Shown piece by piece: positions 1 to 11,390 of a DNA stretch of 52,753 nucleotides (position 1 is its first letter; each line of letters starts with the position of its first letter). Made by a program: the position numbers and the translations under genes. The stretch lies in assembly GCA_004802705.1 (NCBI GenBank), contig SGPL01000161.1:7216-59968 (forward strand), written 5' to 3'. This stretch comes from Bondarzewia mesenterica (lineage: Eukaryota > Basidiomycota > Agaricomycetes > Russulales > Bondarzewiaceae). Below the pieces are notes generated by a model. That model was not told the origin of the DNA. It saw only the letters and a list, made by a program, of their open reading frames with translations, and ran no database searches.

Positions 1-102
1 TNCACGGTGTGTTCANGNNNNCAAAAGCGANNAAANACCAAATCTGGGTGCATTTANATGTCGATGACCAAGTGCGNCTGTGCCAGTGGTCGCAGAGGCC
101 GG

Positions 103-400
103 TCAGCGGAGGATNGACTCGACTCGGCGCGCCGGATAGATGTCAAATTCGGTGATGGGACAGTCAAAAAGATCAATTGAGGGGTGAGAGCGAGTCAAAG
201 GCGATGAAATGAACGATATCGGCACGTCAAAGGCCTGNAAGGAGAGGCGCTGGAGTTGTGGNGGTGGTGTTGACCGAGGAAGTTGGGCAAGACGCACNAC
301 AGCGTCGAGAGAGGCGTTTCAAAGGGTAGGATATTCCATATCGGGCAAGTCAAAGGGAGCCAGCAAGTTGGCGGCCAATGGATCGAAAAAAGTGGTGTGG
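103..400 (-). pseudogene. possible leucine-rich-repeat (F-box/LRR type) protein remnant
   Basis: The minus strand has an open stretch (about 103-297) with leucine-rich text resembling the LRR tail of fungal F-box proteins: LQRLSxQAFDVPIS, then SIDLFDCPITEFDIYP. Extending the frame upstream gives LAPFDLPDMEYPTL followed at once by a TGA near 318, so the copy is broken or missequenced. The area has many N bases and no F-box is visible. This family is abundant and fast-evolving in Agaricomycetes. The call is inference from composition only. The stretch could equally be noncoding. Confidence 0.2.
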
Positions 401-831
401 TGCCTGCGTTCTNTTACGTCCNAGTCGATGGTACAGCCTCGGACCCGACCCCGCAACCACCAACGTTCACGGTGAGCTCAACCACGCNCTCACACCGTTC
501 CTCTTCTCTCTCTAGACTCGTTCCATGGTCCCTTTTTTTTATAGTTTGCATTTAGACGTGTATTTCAATGGTTGCGNACGGTTTCACACTTCATGCAATG
601 CAAGCCGGTGGCGCGATGAGAAATGAGTTCATGGCTGCCAGATTGCGAAGCAAGCGAACCCCCGATCTATCAAAAGTCCAAAGAGCAATCAGCGCACGTG
701 CCGGATTGCAAGACGGTGAACAAAACTCGACGGTACATGGTCGCCCGACATGCGTATTTTCGCACTATCCCCCTCCTCAACGTCAACGTCTCCTTTAAAG
801 CCGTCTCGAGCTCTGTTCGACTCCCCCAAAC

Positions 832-3800
832 ATGTTGTCACCTCACCCGTTCTCGATATCAATACCGATGCGCCGAACATCATCACAGCCCGCACGCTCG
901 CGGCTAAACAATCCAGACCGTGCCAAGTCGAGTGACCGCCCCTCCGCGACGGCATTCCCCTCCATTTCTTCTCACACTCCTTCCTCACCTCCACCTCCAC
1001 TCCCTCCCCCATCAGCATTGCCCGCGGAATTCTCCAACCCTCTCAAGTTGAAATACAGCCCTTCCCTTCTTTCATTGGCGAGCCCAAAATCCCCCAAACT
1101 ACTCAGGTTCCCCCGGAAACGCGCCGGCAGCCTTTCCGCGCAGAACGCCCCGCGCCCGCCCGCCGTTTCTCCCATCGCCGACCCTCCGCCCCGACCGCTC
1201 CGCAACCCTGCTCGCTCGAAGCTCTCGCGTTCCCCTCGACCCTCCACCGCCCCAAGTGAATCACAAGCAAACCCGCCTTGGTCCGACCGGGCCCTCGTGA
1301 CCTCCCCACCTTCCCCAATGTCTTCTCTTCCCGTGCGTCCTTGGTTTTTCTCCATTTCATCCCTGTACCCCCGTCCATTCCCTCCTCTCCTCCCAAAACC
1401 CCCTCCATCGAGAAAATTTACCATGGTTTTGGTTTTTTTCCGCCATCCAGCCTTTTGCCGACTTGATGCCGATGCGGAGGAGATCCATCAAGAAAAAATC
1501 GCGCAACGTCCCGCCCACGGCGCCCGTCCCCATCCCCCGTCCCCGTCCCCGTCCCCGCCACCTCTTCATCCTCCAGTTCCGGCGGCGGCGGCAGCAATGA
1601 GCACAGCGCCAAAGCACAATTCTCCACGGCCGACCGTGCCATCCTAGAGGAACTCAAGCGCAACATCAACGCGCGCGAGTCGCAGTTCGTCATGAAAGGG
1701 GGCAAGAAGCACCACCCATACCCGGCCTCAGAAGCACCGTATCCCAGAAATTATGAGACGGCTCGTTCTCGATCAGTGAGTCGCTCCCGAGCGCGTCCCC
1801 ATCACGCCCCACACCCACAATCCGCTGATCCGGCCCGCTTCTGCCTTCCTGATCCGCAGCGACGTATGGGAAACGCTCTTTTGCAAGCAACTCTGCGGCA
1901 GTGTCACTTTCCACGTTTTTGACGCGCCCCCCACGAAAGTGTGCGTGAGACCTCCACCGCTCCGACAAAAACCACACGTCGATCCCTGATTTTTTTTTAT
2001 GTTTTGTTTGTTTTGTTTGCAGCCTGGACATCGGTTGTGGTGAGAAGCACGCAGCGCAGATCTCGATGTGTGACGATGTTGACATCCTATCATGTGTCCC
2101 AAGGCTCTGGGAGTTGGATTTTAGAGTGTGCGAGGGTGTGGAGAGTGCGTGTGCCGTTCATTTTTCCCTCTTTCGTTCTTCCTACATACATCGCTCATTC
2201 GAACGTGTGTGCTTTCGATCCACGTCCTCTCTCAGGACTGCGATTTCGTCGGTGAGTCTGTGTTTTCTCTCTCAGGTGTGGCAAGGCCGTTTGAGTTTGA
2301 CACACCTCGCAGGCATCGATCTCGTCCCTCTGCATCCTGATCTGTCCCACCTGCGTTCTTCGGACCTGGGTTCGCGAATTACATGGGTCCAAGTCAACTG
2401 GTGAGGCCCGCCGTTGCCATGAGACCCCCTGAGCTCCATTCAACCCAGCTAATTCGCTTCGCAGCCTCGAGGGTCTGCCATTTCCAAATGAAGAATTCGA
2501 TTATGTGTAGGTTCTTTCCTCTTCGACCCTCGCCCGGTCGGATGTCGCTCAAGATCGTCACCAGCCACATCAAGCGGATCGCGCACGGCATCCCGGAGGA
2601 CAAAGTGAGTCGTGTTTTGGGTTGACCCGTTCTGCACGTTTCTCCTGTCCTGTCCTGAATTCTCTGATAGTGGGACGACCTTTTGGAAGAAATCACGAGG
2701 GTAATGAAACCCGGCGCAGCTTTCGAGGTACATTCTCAGACCGTTCATACGTGGGGCAAGATACTGAGGGGCCACCTGCAGATGATCGAAGAGGACCTGT
2801 TCTTCCCAGGCAAGTCTGCTGAATCCCCGCCCTCCTCCCGACCCGCGTCTCCTGCCTACCTGCCCACTCCACCTCCATCGTCCGAGGACCACTCCACCCA
2901 GCGTCCGTCCTTCCAAAAACGCCACACCGCTCCCACGCGCTCGACATCCGTATCCACGCTCTCGACCTCCGGGACATCCACGTCCTCCTCCCAAGCCCCC
3001 AACACCTCCGCCACCTCCGCCGCGTCCTCTTCCTTCTCACCCTCTGGCCTGCCGGCCGTCCCTCAGGGCATTGCAATCTCACCCTCTCTGCCCGCCACAA
3101 CCACATTTGCGCCCTTCCTCCTGCGCTCGCTGCCCAAACCACCGTCCAACCCACGAGACCACTCCATGCTCGAGTACGTCTATACGGAGATGCACGCTTC
3201 CAGGTTCATCAACCTCTCGCCCCTCTCGCTCCTGGCCAATTCGCTGCCGTTGTATTTCAAAGGTCTGTTGATCTCTTCACGCATTTAATCCTGTGCCTCA
3301 AATTTTACACGTTGATTCGACATTGATATCTCAGACGTGCGGACGCATTCACCCATCATGTTCATGTTCCCTCCACCCTCCCCATGCCGCGCGAACCGTC
3401 AGTATGCAGACACATCCAACGACTATGATATCTCCGACAGCGAATCCGATTCGGACGAGAGCCTCCCGCGTGACTCTCGCGACACTTACCGACCCTCCCG
3501 CACCGCGTCCACATCCGTCGGAAATCAGACCCAGATCCACAGGCAAACACATTCCAAATCGACCAAGAGCAAGCCAAGCACGGATCTCACAACCTCGTCA
3601 CAACCGCCCTCGACATCAACGTGGATCAACGGGCGCGAGATTCTCAATCACTCGCAGCACTACGTCGTCCTCGACGGCAGCCGCGCGTCCGCGTTCTCGC
3701 CCATGCATCACAAAGCGGGGGTGTCGAGTCCCAGCCTGCATTCCCGGATGACGACGACGCTCTCCCCCTCCACCTTCACCTCTCTCGGACTCGGCGGCGT

Positions 3801-3882
3801 CTCGCCCGCCTCGTCCGAGACGGGGTCCGTCGGGTGCCTGCGCGACGTTCGAAGAGGTCGCGGAACAAGAGTCACGCCGTGA
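832..3882 (+). CDS. SAM-dependent methyltransferase domain protein, multi-exon, with apparent frameshifts
   Basis: A Ser/Pro-rich N-terminus (from ATG 832) precedes a class I S-adenosylmethionine methyltransferase core spread over short exons. Visible motifs in order are DVWETLFCKQLCG, motif I LDIGCGSGSWILECARVW (joined across the intron that starts after GGTTGTG near 2040), the acidic-loop motif VGIDLVPLHPDL, then CLEGLPFPNEEFDYV (about 2465-2508), HIKRIAHGIPEDK (about 2567-2605) and WDDLLEEITRVMKPG (about 2671-2715). The core ends in MIEEDLFFPGK. Introns at 1776-1859 and 1941-2022 have clean borders. Two one-base insertions seem present: an extra A near 1758, needed to join NYE to RLVLDHDVW, and an extra C in the C5 run 1534-1538. 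The first exon junction is unresolved. The downstream part is Ser/Thr-rich and ends at TGA 3880-3882; the C-terminal helical region I would expect in this fungal family is not visible. Substrate is unknown. This is either a real gene with sequencing errors or a young pseudogene. Confidence 0.72.
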
Positions 3883-6140
3883 TGAGAAGAGGTGTGACGT
3901 TCGAGAGAGGTCACACTGGAGACCGGCCTCGAGATCATGATCACGATGTGCTGCTCGACGGCGCCTAAATGGCCTTTTTGATTTTCTGAATCCATTTTGT
4001 AAATAGAACTCTTTTTTGCTATCGGTCTATTTTTTGGGTTCAATCTTGACTTTTAGGTCGATTGAAATACGAGCACGCTCCATCGTATCTACGAGATGAC
4101 CAGGTCGGCGCGCTACTTGATGTCACTGTACAACAACAAAAGCCCTTAAAAAAACAAATTCACCGAGATCATTGCTTTTATTCATTATAAGCTAAAAATA
4201 GTTGTTCATGATCTCAAACCAATCTATTTTTAGCTGATATTATAATAAAAGACTCGTATCTCAACCAATGCCATGCCAACTTGAATTTTGATTTCATATT
4301 CATGACCTGCTCATTGACAGCTTTGTGATTCAGAAAAAACAAAGTCATCTCACATAATCTATTTTTAGCTCATACTGATAAAACAGTAATACCTCAGCCA
4401 ATGTTGTACCCATTTTGATTTTGACTTTAAATTCATGATCTCCTCATCGACAACTTTCTGATCATATATCCATCAGGAAAAATGAGGTCATCTAAAAACA
4501 TCTATTACTGATGAACACAGACGTCGACGCTGAGTCACAGGTGAACGGTGACTGTAAGAGTGAGGACGTGTCCATGGATGATGAGCATCCGAAGGTCAAT
4601 GGCACCATACATGACGGCGCTTCGCAGATCCTTAGTATTGGCTACAATACTTCCCAGCCATCGCAATTGTAAGTGCATACCTCCCATCCCTTCTGTCCAT
4701 GCTGCGGTGACATCTACGTGCTCAATCAGGCAACAACATGATGGGTAATCAAATCAATTGGCGCCATGGCTTCATAACCACGGACGTGATCCCGTACCAT
4801 GCCATGTCCGTGCACCAGCCATGTGGGATATCAGTCTGAAGAAAATCTTAATTATTGGATTCGAATTCAGATCTGACTGCTTTCTGAGCCAAAACTGTGT
4901 TGAATCTGGAAATTTCAGCACAATCTTCACTAAGTCCGAATCAGTTCTGAAAATTATTGTGTTGGGCATAACTTCAGAGTATGTGAAAACTATTGAAAGT
5001 TTGTAGTTTCAAATGAATTTTGGCTGGCCCGGTTTTCTGTGAATGATTTTTCAGAACAACTGCTAGCCAGCTGAAGTTAATTATTTCGATCCTCAAATGG
5101 AGGCCTGAAAAAAGTGATAATTCGGATGTATTGCAGCATGGCCGAAATCTGTCCATAAGTTAGATTTTTCATCCGCATTCAGGCTTAATGTCTATGCGCC
5201 AAAATTTTGATTATCACATGACTTTCAGACCGAAAATAGTGAGTCTGCTAGTTTATTTTTCTAAAGAGATTTGGCTTGTTTGAATTCATCCATAAAAGTA
5301 AATTTATGTTGGGGTTTCAGACCCAGCCGAAACCTTGCCAGAAATTTAACGTCCTATTCACTTTTAGCTTACATAATCAGTCATGTCTCGAGCTTTTTTT
5401 TGTGTTGGGTTTTGCTCGTCCGACCATCAGATCCTATAAAATATAATGATTAATGATTAATGAAAGATGATTGAGATATATGAATGAATTATGAGTGTTA
5501 GTGATGAGAGACCAGTGATAAAATGCAGGTGAACAGAGGCAGGTTTCACCTTGCTTGCAAGGTCTCTGCACTATCGAAATTGTGGCTGAGATTATATAAC
5601 AGATTTTGTGTCCTTAAAATGAAAAGTATAGACAATTCGGGACAATGAGACTCTGCTGAATACTCCGCTATAGTCTCTGGCGACAGTGTCAGACTGTGTC
5701 AAAGCATAGGCCCTTCTCGGAGAACATATTCTTCTTTCAATTTTGTTCTACAACAGTGTCCACTTCCATTCTCTTTCCTGTTCATTAGCATTGATGAGAG
5801 GTTGTTCAAGGTGATCATGGGCATGACAGATGTAGTAGATCTGCTTGTGGGCGATGTGATGGTGGATGCGCTGCCAGGAAGCACATGGAGGTGGTGGATC
5901 ATTGAATTGTTGACTATAGGTGCGTCAGTCCTTCTCTTTTACTGAGACATGTCAAGTTGTCTGATGTATATGGCATGGTGCTCAATCAGCGTGTTATGTT
6001 TCTGACGGTATGTGAATAGTACACTGGGTTGTGACAGACCAAATGGTGAATGACAATATGCATTTGATAGTGGTGATCTGATGACCGAAACATTATGGAG
6101 ATGTCAAGGAGAGACCATGTTCTTCTCCCAACTTTGATCT
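3883..6140. other. AT-rich intergenic DNA, no gene recognised
   Basis: No reading frame here resembles a protein. Base composition drops to AT-rich directly after the methyltransferase gene, marking the left edge of the transposon island. A degenerate tandem repeat lies at about 4195-4510. The rest, up to the putative 5' LTR at 6141, shows only short open frames that I consider chance. Confidence 0.6.
4195..4510. repeat. degenerate tandem repeat, period about 135-140 bp, about two copies
   Basis: The phrase AATCTATTTTTAGCT occurs at 4221 and 4356. Each copy is followed in the same order by a CTCAACCAATG / CTCAGCCAATG phrase, a TTTTGATTT phrase, a TTCATGAYCTSCTCAT phrase and an AGTCATCT / GGTCATCT phrase. 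This fits an old two-copy direct repeat. Confidence 0.6.
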
Positions 6141-6614
6141 GTTAGAATTACAAGCCAATGCCGGAGTAGCGCGTCGGCTGTAGTGTTTCCCGCACTGTAT
6201 GTTTTCTCCTTGAAGTTTGATCTGGATGCCGCAGCATGACATCTGTTCCCTTCTTACTCACCTTTCTATTTGGGCTGTGGCTGACTGGTTCACTGCCCGC
6301 TCGTACTCTACACTGTATAGTTCTGGGATTTACAGTTAGCTTCCGGTTGAATCTTATTTACAGCATATATAAAGCTTGCATACCGAGTTTCTATCACCTC
6401 AGACTCTTGTTCACACGAGGCGTGCACGAGACTGAGGTGAGCTATCTTTATCTTACTTGACTACTACTTAGTTTGCTTACAAGGTTTCTTTACCTAGATG
6501 TTGTATCTTTGCTAGATAACTTATAGACTCTTGTTCATGCGAGGTGCGCACGAGACTGAGACGTTGTATCTTTGCTAGATAAATCAACCGAGTGCGCCGT
6601 AAGGTCTCATAACA
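6141..6614 (+). repeat. putative 5' LTR
   Basis: It begins with TGTTAGAA and ends in ATAACA, directly before a primer-binding-like motif. It contains CATATATAAAGC (TATA-like, about 6363) and two similar blocks CTTGTTCAYRCGAGGYGYGCACGAGACTGAG, the first ending GACTGAGGTGAG near 6440. The start is inferred from the TG...CA rule only. Similarity to the 3' LTR is limited to the layout around the TATA box and the terminal GGTCTC. Confidence 0.45.
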
Positions 6615-6630
6615 GGTTATTGGGCCCCAC
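6615..6630 (+). other. putative retrotransposon primer-binding site
   Basis: GGTTATTGGGCCCC lies directly after the putative LTR end. It resembles GGTTATGAGCCC, the complement of the anticodon half of initiator tRNA-Met. Priming from such a half-tRNA is known for some copia-group elements. The match is imperfect and the assignment is inference. Confidence 0.35.
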
Positions 6631-6671
6631 GATATCCCTGTGCAACACCGTAACCCCCAAGTTATCCCCAG

Positions 6672-7170
6672 ATGACTACCACTGCTATCTCCAGCGATAC
6701 CCTTCCCTCATCGATCCCCAAGCTAGATGCCCGAGGCAAAAATTGGATGATCTTCTCCATCCATTTCAAGACGGCTGTCAAGGCCAAGGGCAAGTGGGAC
6801 CACTTCATTGGTTCTAACCCCAAGCCTGTGTTCCCGACACTGCCCGTAAGCGAGTTTGAGGAGACCCTCCTTAATACGTGGAGTAAGGATGAATGTACCA
6901 CCCAATACCTTCTCACTCAACGCATCCCCGACTCTACCATTGTCCGCATGCAGAAGTTCACAACCGTTGCAGACCAGTGGGCCTCCATTGTCGCCGAGTA
7001 TACCCTAAAGGGCACCTACGCCCAAAAGGACATGCGCCAATCCTTTATGGAGATGTGCTGCGATAGCAGAGGTGACGTGCAAAATTTCCTCGATGACCTA
7101 CATACTAAATGAGAAGAATTAGCTGCATGCGGAGTGGACATCAATCCGAAAGACTACCTGTTACTCACTA
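6672..7170 (+). pseudogene. copia-type gag polyprotein fragment
   Basis: ATG 6672 opens a frame with the UBN2/copia gag signature. LDARGKNWMIFSIHFKTA (the L.G.NW..W-like block) comes near the start. It is followed by TWSKDECTTQYLLTQRIPDS, VADQWASIVAEYTLKGTYAQ and MRQSFMEMCC. A TGA at 7110-7112 interrupts the family-typical text, which continues in the same frame after it (EELAACGVDINPKDYL), as expected if an arginine CGA became TGA. Homology fades near 7170-7215, where the 160-bp satellite begins. The zinc knuckle is missing. In an intact element this would form the virus-like particle. Confidence 0.85.
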
Positions 7171-7218
7171 CTGTGAAGTGCAACTTATGGACCAAAAGGA
7201 TGAATGGCTTGAGGAATG

Positions 7219-8945
7219 TGCTATTAGTGGTGGATATACAAGTGTGATACCTCATCAGAAAGGTAATTTCATGGAGAACTCATGCCGACACTTACCAAAG
7301 TCTTCTGATGAAGTCTTTGTCTTTCCCGAAGAAGAATGGTGTTTTTGTTGGGGAGCATATGGTGAATGCAAAACAAGTGGTCCTGTGAACCGATATGCAA
7401 GTTTTATATGTGTGCAGAAAGCTATTATCATGTAGAACCTAGGCTGATACTCACTGAAGCTTTTTGTGCAAGTCTTAGTCCTTCTTAGGCAACAATACTG
7501 ATGTCCTGTTAAAAGCATGGTAGACAATGCATAACAAGGGTTCTTGTCAATGAATATTCGAGTGTTATATATCAAAATAAAGCTATTGTGATGCAGAATG
7601 AATGCCGAAGCTTGCCAAAGCCTTTTGGCAAAGTCTTTATCTTTCCCAAGAAAGAACAGTGTATTCACTGATGAGCGAGGCTGAAGATGCAAAACAAGAG
7701 TTAACGTGGATGAATATATGATTACGATATATGTGTAGGAAGCTATTGTGATGGGGAATCCACACTATACAATGCTGAAGCTGTCCATCAATGCCATCAG
7801 CCTTCCTAGCAAGAAACGGTGATCTCACTGAGAAATATCATTTAAAAGATAGAACAAGTGTTATTCATGATGAATATACAAGTGTTATATATGGGCAGGA
7901 ATGTATTGTAATGAAGAATGCTCTCTAAATAATGTCAAAGCCATTTGGGAAAGTCTTACACCTTTCCGGTGAGGAACAGTGATCTCANCGGGCAACATCA
8001 TTGAGAAAANAGCACAAGTNNNAGCAGGGGATGAATATNCAAGTGTGANATNTNGGCCCNAAGCTATTTNNATGCAGAATNNATGCTCGCCAACGCCGAA
8101 GCCGCTCGGTGAAGTCCTACACTTTCTCGGGGAAGAACGGCGATCACACCGGTGAACACTATTGTAAATCCAGCACAAGTCCCAGCGGGGATGAATATAC
8201 AAGTGCGATATATGAGGAGAAAGGTATTGTGATGTAGAATCCACCCAGGCTGAGGCCAAAGCCATCCGGGGAAGTCTCAGGCCTTCCCGAGGAAGAACGG
8301 CGATCACACCAGTGAACACTGTTGTAAATCTAGCACAAGTCCCAGCGGGGATGAATATACAAGTATGATATATGGGCGGAAAGCTATTGTGATGTAGAAT
8401 ACATGCTCGCTGATGCCGAAGCTGTTCGGCAAAGTCCTACACCTTCTCGGGGAAGAACAGTGATCACACCGGTGAACACCATTGTAAATCCAGCACAAGT
8501 CCCAGCGGGGATGAATATACAAGTGTGATATATGAGGAGGAAGGTATTGTGATGTAGAATCCACCCAGGCTGAGGCCGAAGCCATCTGGGAAGTCTCAGG
8601 CCTTCCTGAGGAAAAACGGTGATCTCAGTGGGGAACATTATTGAGAAAACAGAACAAGTGCTAGCGGGGATGAATATACAAGTATGATATATGGGCGGGA
8701 AGCTATGATGTAGAATCCACCCAGGCTGAGGCCGAAGCCGTCTGGGGAAGTCTTAGGCCTTCCCAGGGAAGAACAGTGATCTCAGTGGGGAACATCATTG
8801 AGAATAAAGAACAAGTGTTAGTGAGGATGAACATACAAGTGTGATGTATGGACAGGAAGCTATTGTGAGGTAGAATCCATCACAAACACTTCCAAACACA
8901 TTCCACAAAGTCTTCATCCTCTTCGATAAAAAAACATAATCTTGC
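7219..8945. repeat. 160-bp tandem satellite, about 10-11 copies
   Basis: A landmark GCTATTGTGATGTAGAAT (or close variant) recurs at about 7262, 7421, 7582, 7742, 7902, 8063, 8223, 8383, 8543, 8702 and 8859, that is every 157-161 bp. Each unit also carries ATGAATATACAAGTGTGATATATG and a GGGAAGAACAGTGATCWCA phrase. Left copies are more diverged than the central ones, and the last decays near 8945. The array begins directly after the gag homology. Reading frames within it are not protein-like. A 160-bp unit is close to nucleosome length. Confidence 0.93.
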
Positions 8946-9153
8946 TATTTTGTATAAAATCATCATCTCGCTGGCCGAGATGTCTCGCTGACACATAGAT
9001 TTCTCGGCATCAGGGTTAAACTGAATATCTCACCGGTCAAAAACTTTAACCATCAGGCATGCACTAGATCTCATTGCTAGCCAGGATCTCTCACCATTGA
9101 GCATAAAGCTGCCATTTTGGTGACCGAGAATATTCAGAAAGAATCAACATTTT

Positions 9154-9475
9154 GAGAATCTCGGCCGAACCGTTGGAGATGGTCAACAGCGAGCAAGCCC
9201 ATGCTATTACTTTCCCTGAGAATCTCGGCCAAACCATCAGAGATAGTCAGTGGTGAGCGAGCCCATTCTATGACTTTCCCCGAGATTCTCGGCCGAACTG
9301 TTAGAGACGGTCAGCGGCAAGCAAGCCCAATCTCATCACCTTCCTCAAGAATCTCAGCTGAACTGTTAGAGACAGTCAACGGTGAGCAAGCCCAATCCCA
9401 TCACCTTCCCCGAGATTCTCGGCTGAGCCATCAGAGATGGGCAATGGTGAAGAGCGGCCCAACCATTAGAGATGG
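9154..9475. repeat. 64-65-bp tandem repeat, about 5 copies
   Basis: GAGAATCTCGGCCGAAC-like starts occur at 9154, 9218, 9282, 9347 and 9412. Each is followed by GTTRGAGAYGGTCARCRG, GAGCAAGCCCA and a CTTTCCC or CCTTCCC phrase. The unit has no relation to the 160-bp satellite and lies between it and the reverse transcriptase frame. Weaker CTCGGC/CTCACC phrases at 8970-9110 may be older copies. Confidence 0.88.
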
Positions 9476-9571
9476 GTTGCATATACGTCGGCTGGGCTCG
9501 GCTTGACCATCGGTGTCGATCAAAAAGCACAATCGGCCAGAGCATCATAGACGGTATTAGGGCACTGAATA

Positions 9572-11239
9572 ATGTGGTTATCTCCCCTCACCCCGTTACC
9601 TTCTAATCTCGAACTTTTAGACCTCGCCGCTGCAGAACTCAACGATAAACCTCGCAATTGGGCTGTAGCACAGGCATCCTCTGACGCTGATAAATGGTGC
9701 ACTGCCTACCTTGACGAGTTAGCTTCTATCCATGTGCACAATGTTTATGATTTAGTACCTAGGTCTTCCGTCCCATCGGATCGACGTGTCATCAAGTGTC
9801 GACCGATCTTTACGATCAAGCGCGACACACAAAACAATCCTGTTTATTACAAAGCTCGACTAGTTGCCAAAGGATTCACTCAGATCCCTGGACAAGACTT
9901 CATGGATACCTTTTCTCCTATCACCCGACTCGAATCTCAATGCTTACTCCTCCACCTTGCTGTACACCTCGGCTGGCCCATCGAACAGCTGGACATCAAA
10001 ACTGCATTCCTCCATGGAGACCTTACCGAGGACCTCTAGATGGAACAGCCAGAAGGCTTTCGGGAACCCGACAAGGAAGACTGGGTTTGGAAACTGAAAA
10101 AAGGCCTCTACGGCCTCAAACAGGGAAGCCGCATCTGGAACCAAAAGTTACACCAGGCTCTCCTTAGCTTCAGCTTCATGCAAATCAGTGCCAAATGGAG
10201 CCTCTATTTTCGCTCCACCCCTAGTGGCATATGCATCCTAACCATCCACGTTGATGATCTTAATCTCGCAGGTTTTACCAAGTATGAGGTCCACTCCATC
10301 AAAATCTCCCTACGGAAACATTTCGACATTATCAAACTTGGCCCCGTACAGTGGCTGGTTGGACTAGCCATCACGCGTAACCTATCCACTCATACGATCA
10401 CTATATCCCAAACAGGTCTTATCGATTCCATCCTCCACAAGTTCCACCTCACCGATGCTCATCCTGTATCTATACCACTCGACCACAATGTCAAACTTAC
10501 ACACGCAGACTGTCCCTCCTCAGACTCCAATAAACAACTCATGATGACTGTTCCCTATCGTGAACTTATCAGTTGCCTTATGTACTTGTCGATTGGCTCT
10601 CGACCTGACATATCCTTCGCGGTTCAACACTTAAGCCAGTTCAATGTGAACCCCGGCCCATACCACTGGATGGCTGCAAAACACGTCGTACGCTACTTAA
10701 AAGGCACTCGTACACATGGACTCATCCTCGGCGGCACCAAACCTCTCATACTTTATGGATATACTGACACTAGCTTTGGCGGCACACCCGAGCCTATCAG
10801 ATCTCGATGCTCAGTCTCTGGATTCAGTTTCTCACTTGGCTCTGGTCTCATCTCGTGGAGCTCAAAATGCCAATCCCTAACTGCAACATCGACCTGTGAA
10901 GCAGAATTTATTGCCGCTGCCCACGCTTGCAAGGAGGCACTATGGTTCTATACAATTCTAACTTCACTAGACCTCAAACCCACCTCTGCTATACTCATCC
11001 ACTGTGACAATCAATCAGCCATTCGCCTCACTCAGGACCAAGCTTTCTACGACAAAAGCAAGCACATCGATATACAACACCATTTTATTCGAGATCACGT
11101 CGCACTACACAACATCCAATTCGACTACATCTCTACCAAAGACAACATCACAGATGCCTTCACAAAAGCGCTACCTAAAGCTGCACACCTACATTTCCGT
11201 TCATTGATTGGCCTAGAACCTCTCCCAGACACCCGATGA
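9572..11239 (+). pseudogene. copia-type reverse transcriptase and RNase H, one internal stop
   Basis: The frame begins inside the RVT_2 domain and reads through to TGA 11237-11239, except for TAG 10037-10039. The text continues in phase on both sides of that stop (AFLHGDLTEDL / MEQPEGFREPDK). RT landmarks are YKARLVAKGFTQIPGQDF, DIKTAFLHGDL, KGLYGLKQGSRIWNQKL and the catalytic HVDDLNLAGF (usual form YVDDM). RNase H landmarks are YTDTSFGG, STCEAEFIAA, HCDNQSAI and KHIDIQHHFIRDHV. No start codon, integrase or protease precedes it. Apart from the single stop it is well conserved, so it decayed later than the gag part or belongs to a younger copy. Confidence 0.92.
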
Positions 11240-11380
11240 GGAGGAGAATTCCACGACATCGAGGAGCTGAAGAGGACAGAAGTTGAGGAGGAGCGCTAGG
11301 GGTTGAGGAGGAGCACGCAAACACAGAATCGCTAACTGGGTTGAGAAGGAGTCCCTTCACAAATGCACGCACTCTCCCCG

Positions 11381-11390
11381 TGAGGAGGAG
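11381..11390 (+). other. polypurine tract before the 3' LTR
   Basis: TGAGGAGGAG abuts the TGTTGG start of the 3' LTR, the expected position of the plus-strand primer. The 150 bp between the RNase H stop and this point is unusually purine-rich and repeats GTTGAGGAGGAG at least twice more, so it may hold several degenerate primers. Confidence 0.6.

Noticed and set aside
7255..8638. Long minus-strand open frames (up to 145 residues) over the satellite
   Set aside because: They repeat with the 160-bp period (for example SPRKCRTSPSGF-like and LYIHPRWDLCW-like phrases recur), are broken by frame changes between units, and match no protein. They are by-products of the repeat.
7219..9475. CRISPR-like array
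   Set aside because: The repeats are long, contiguous and diverged with no unique spacers, and the genome is fungal.
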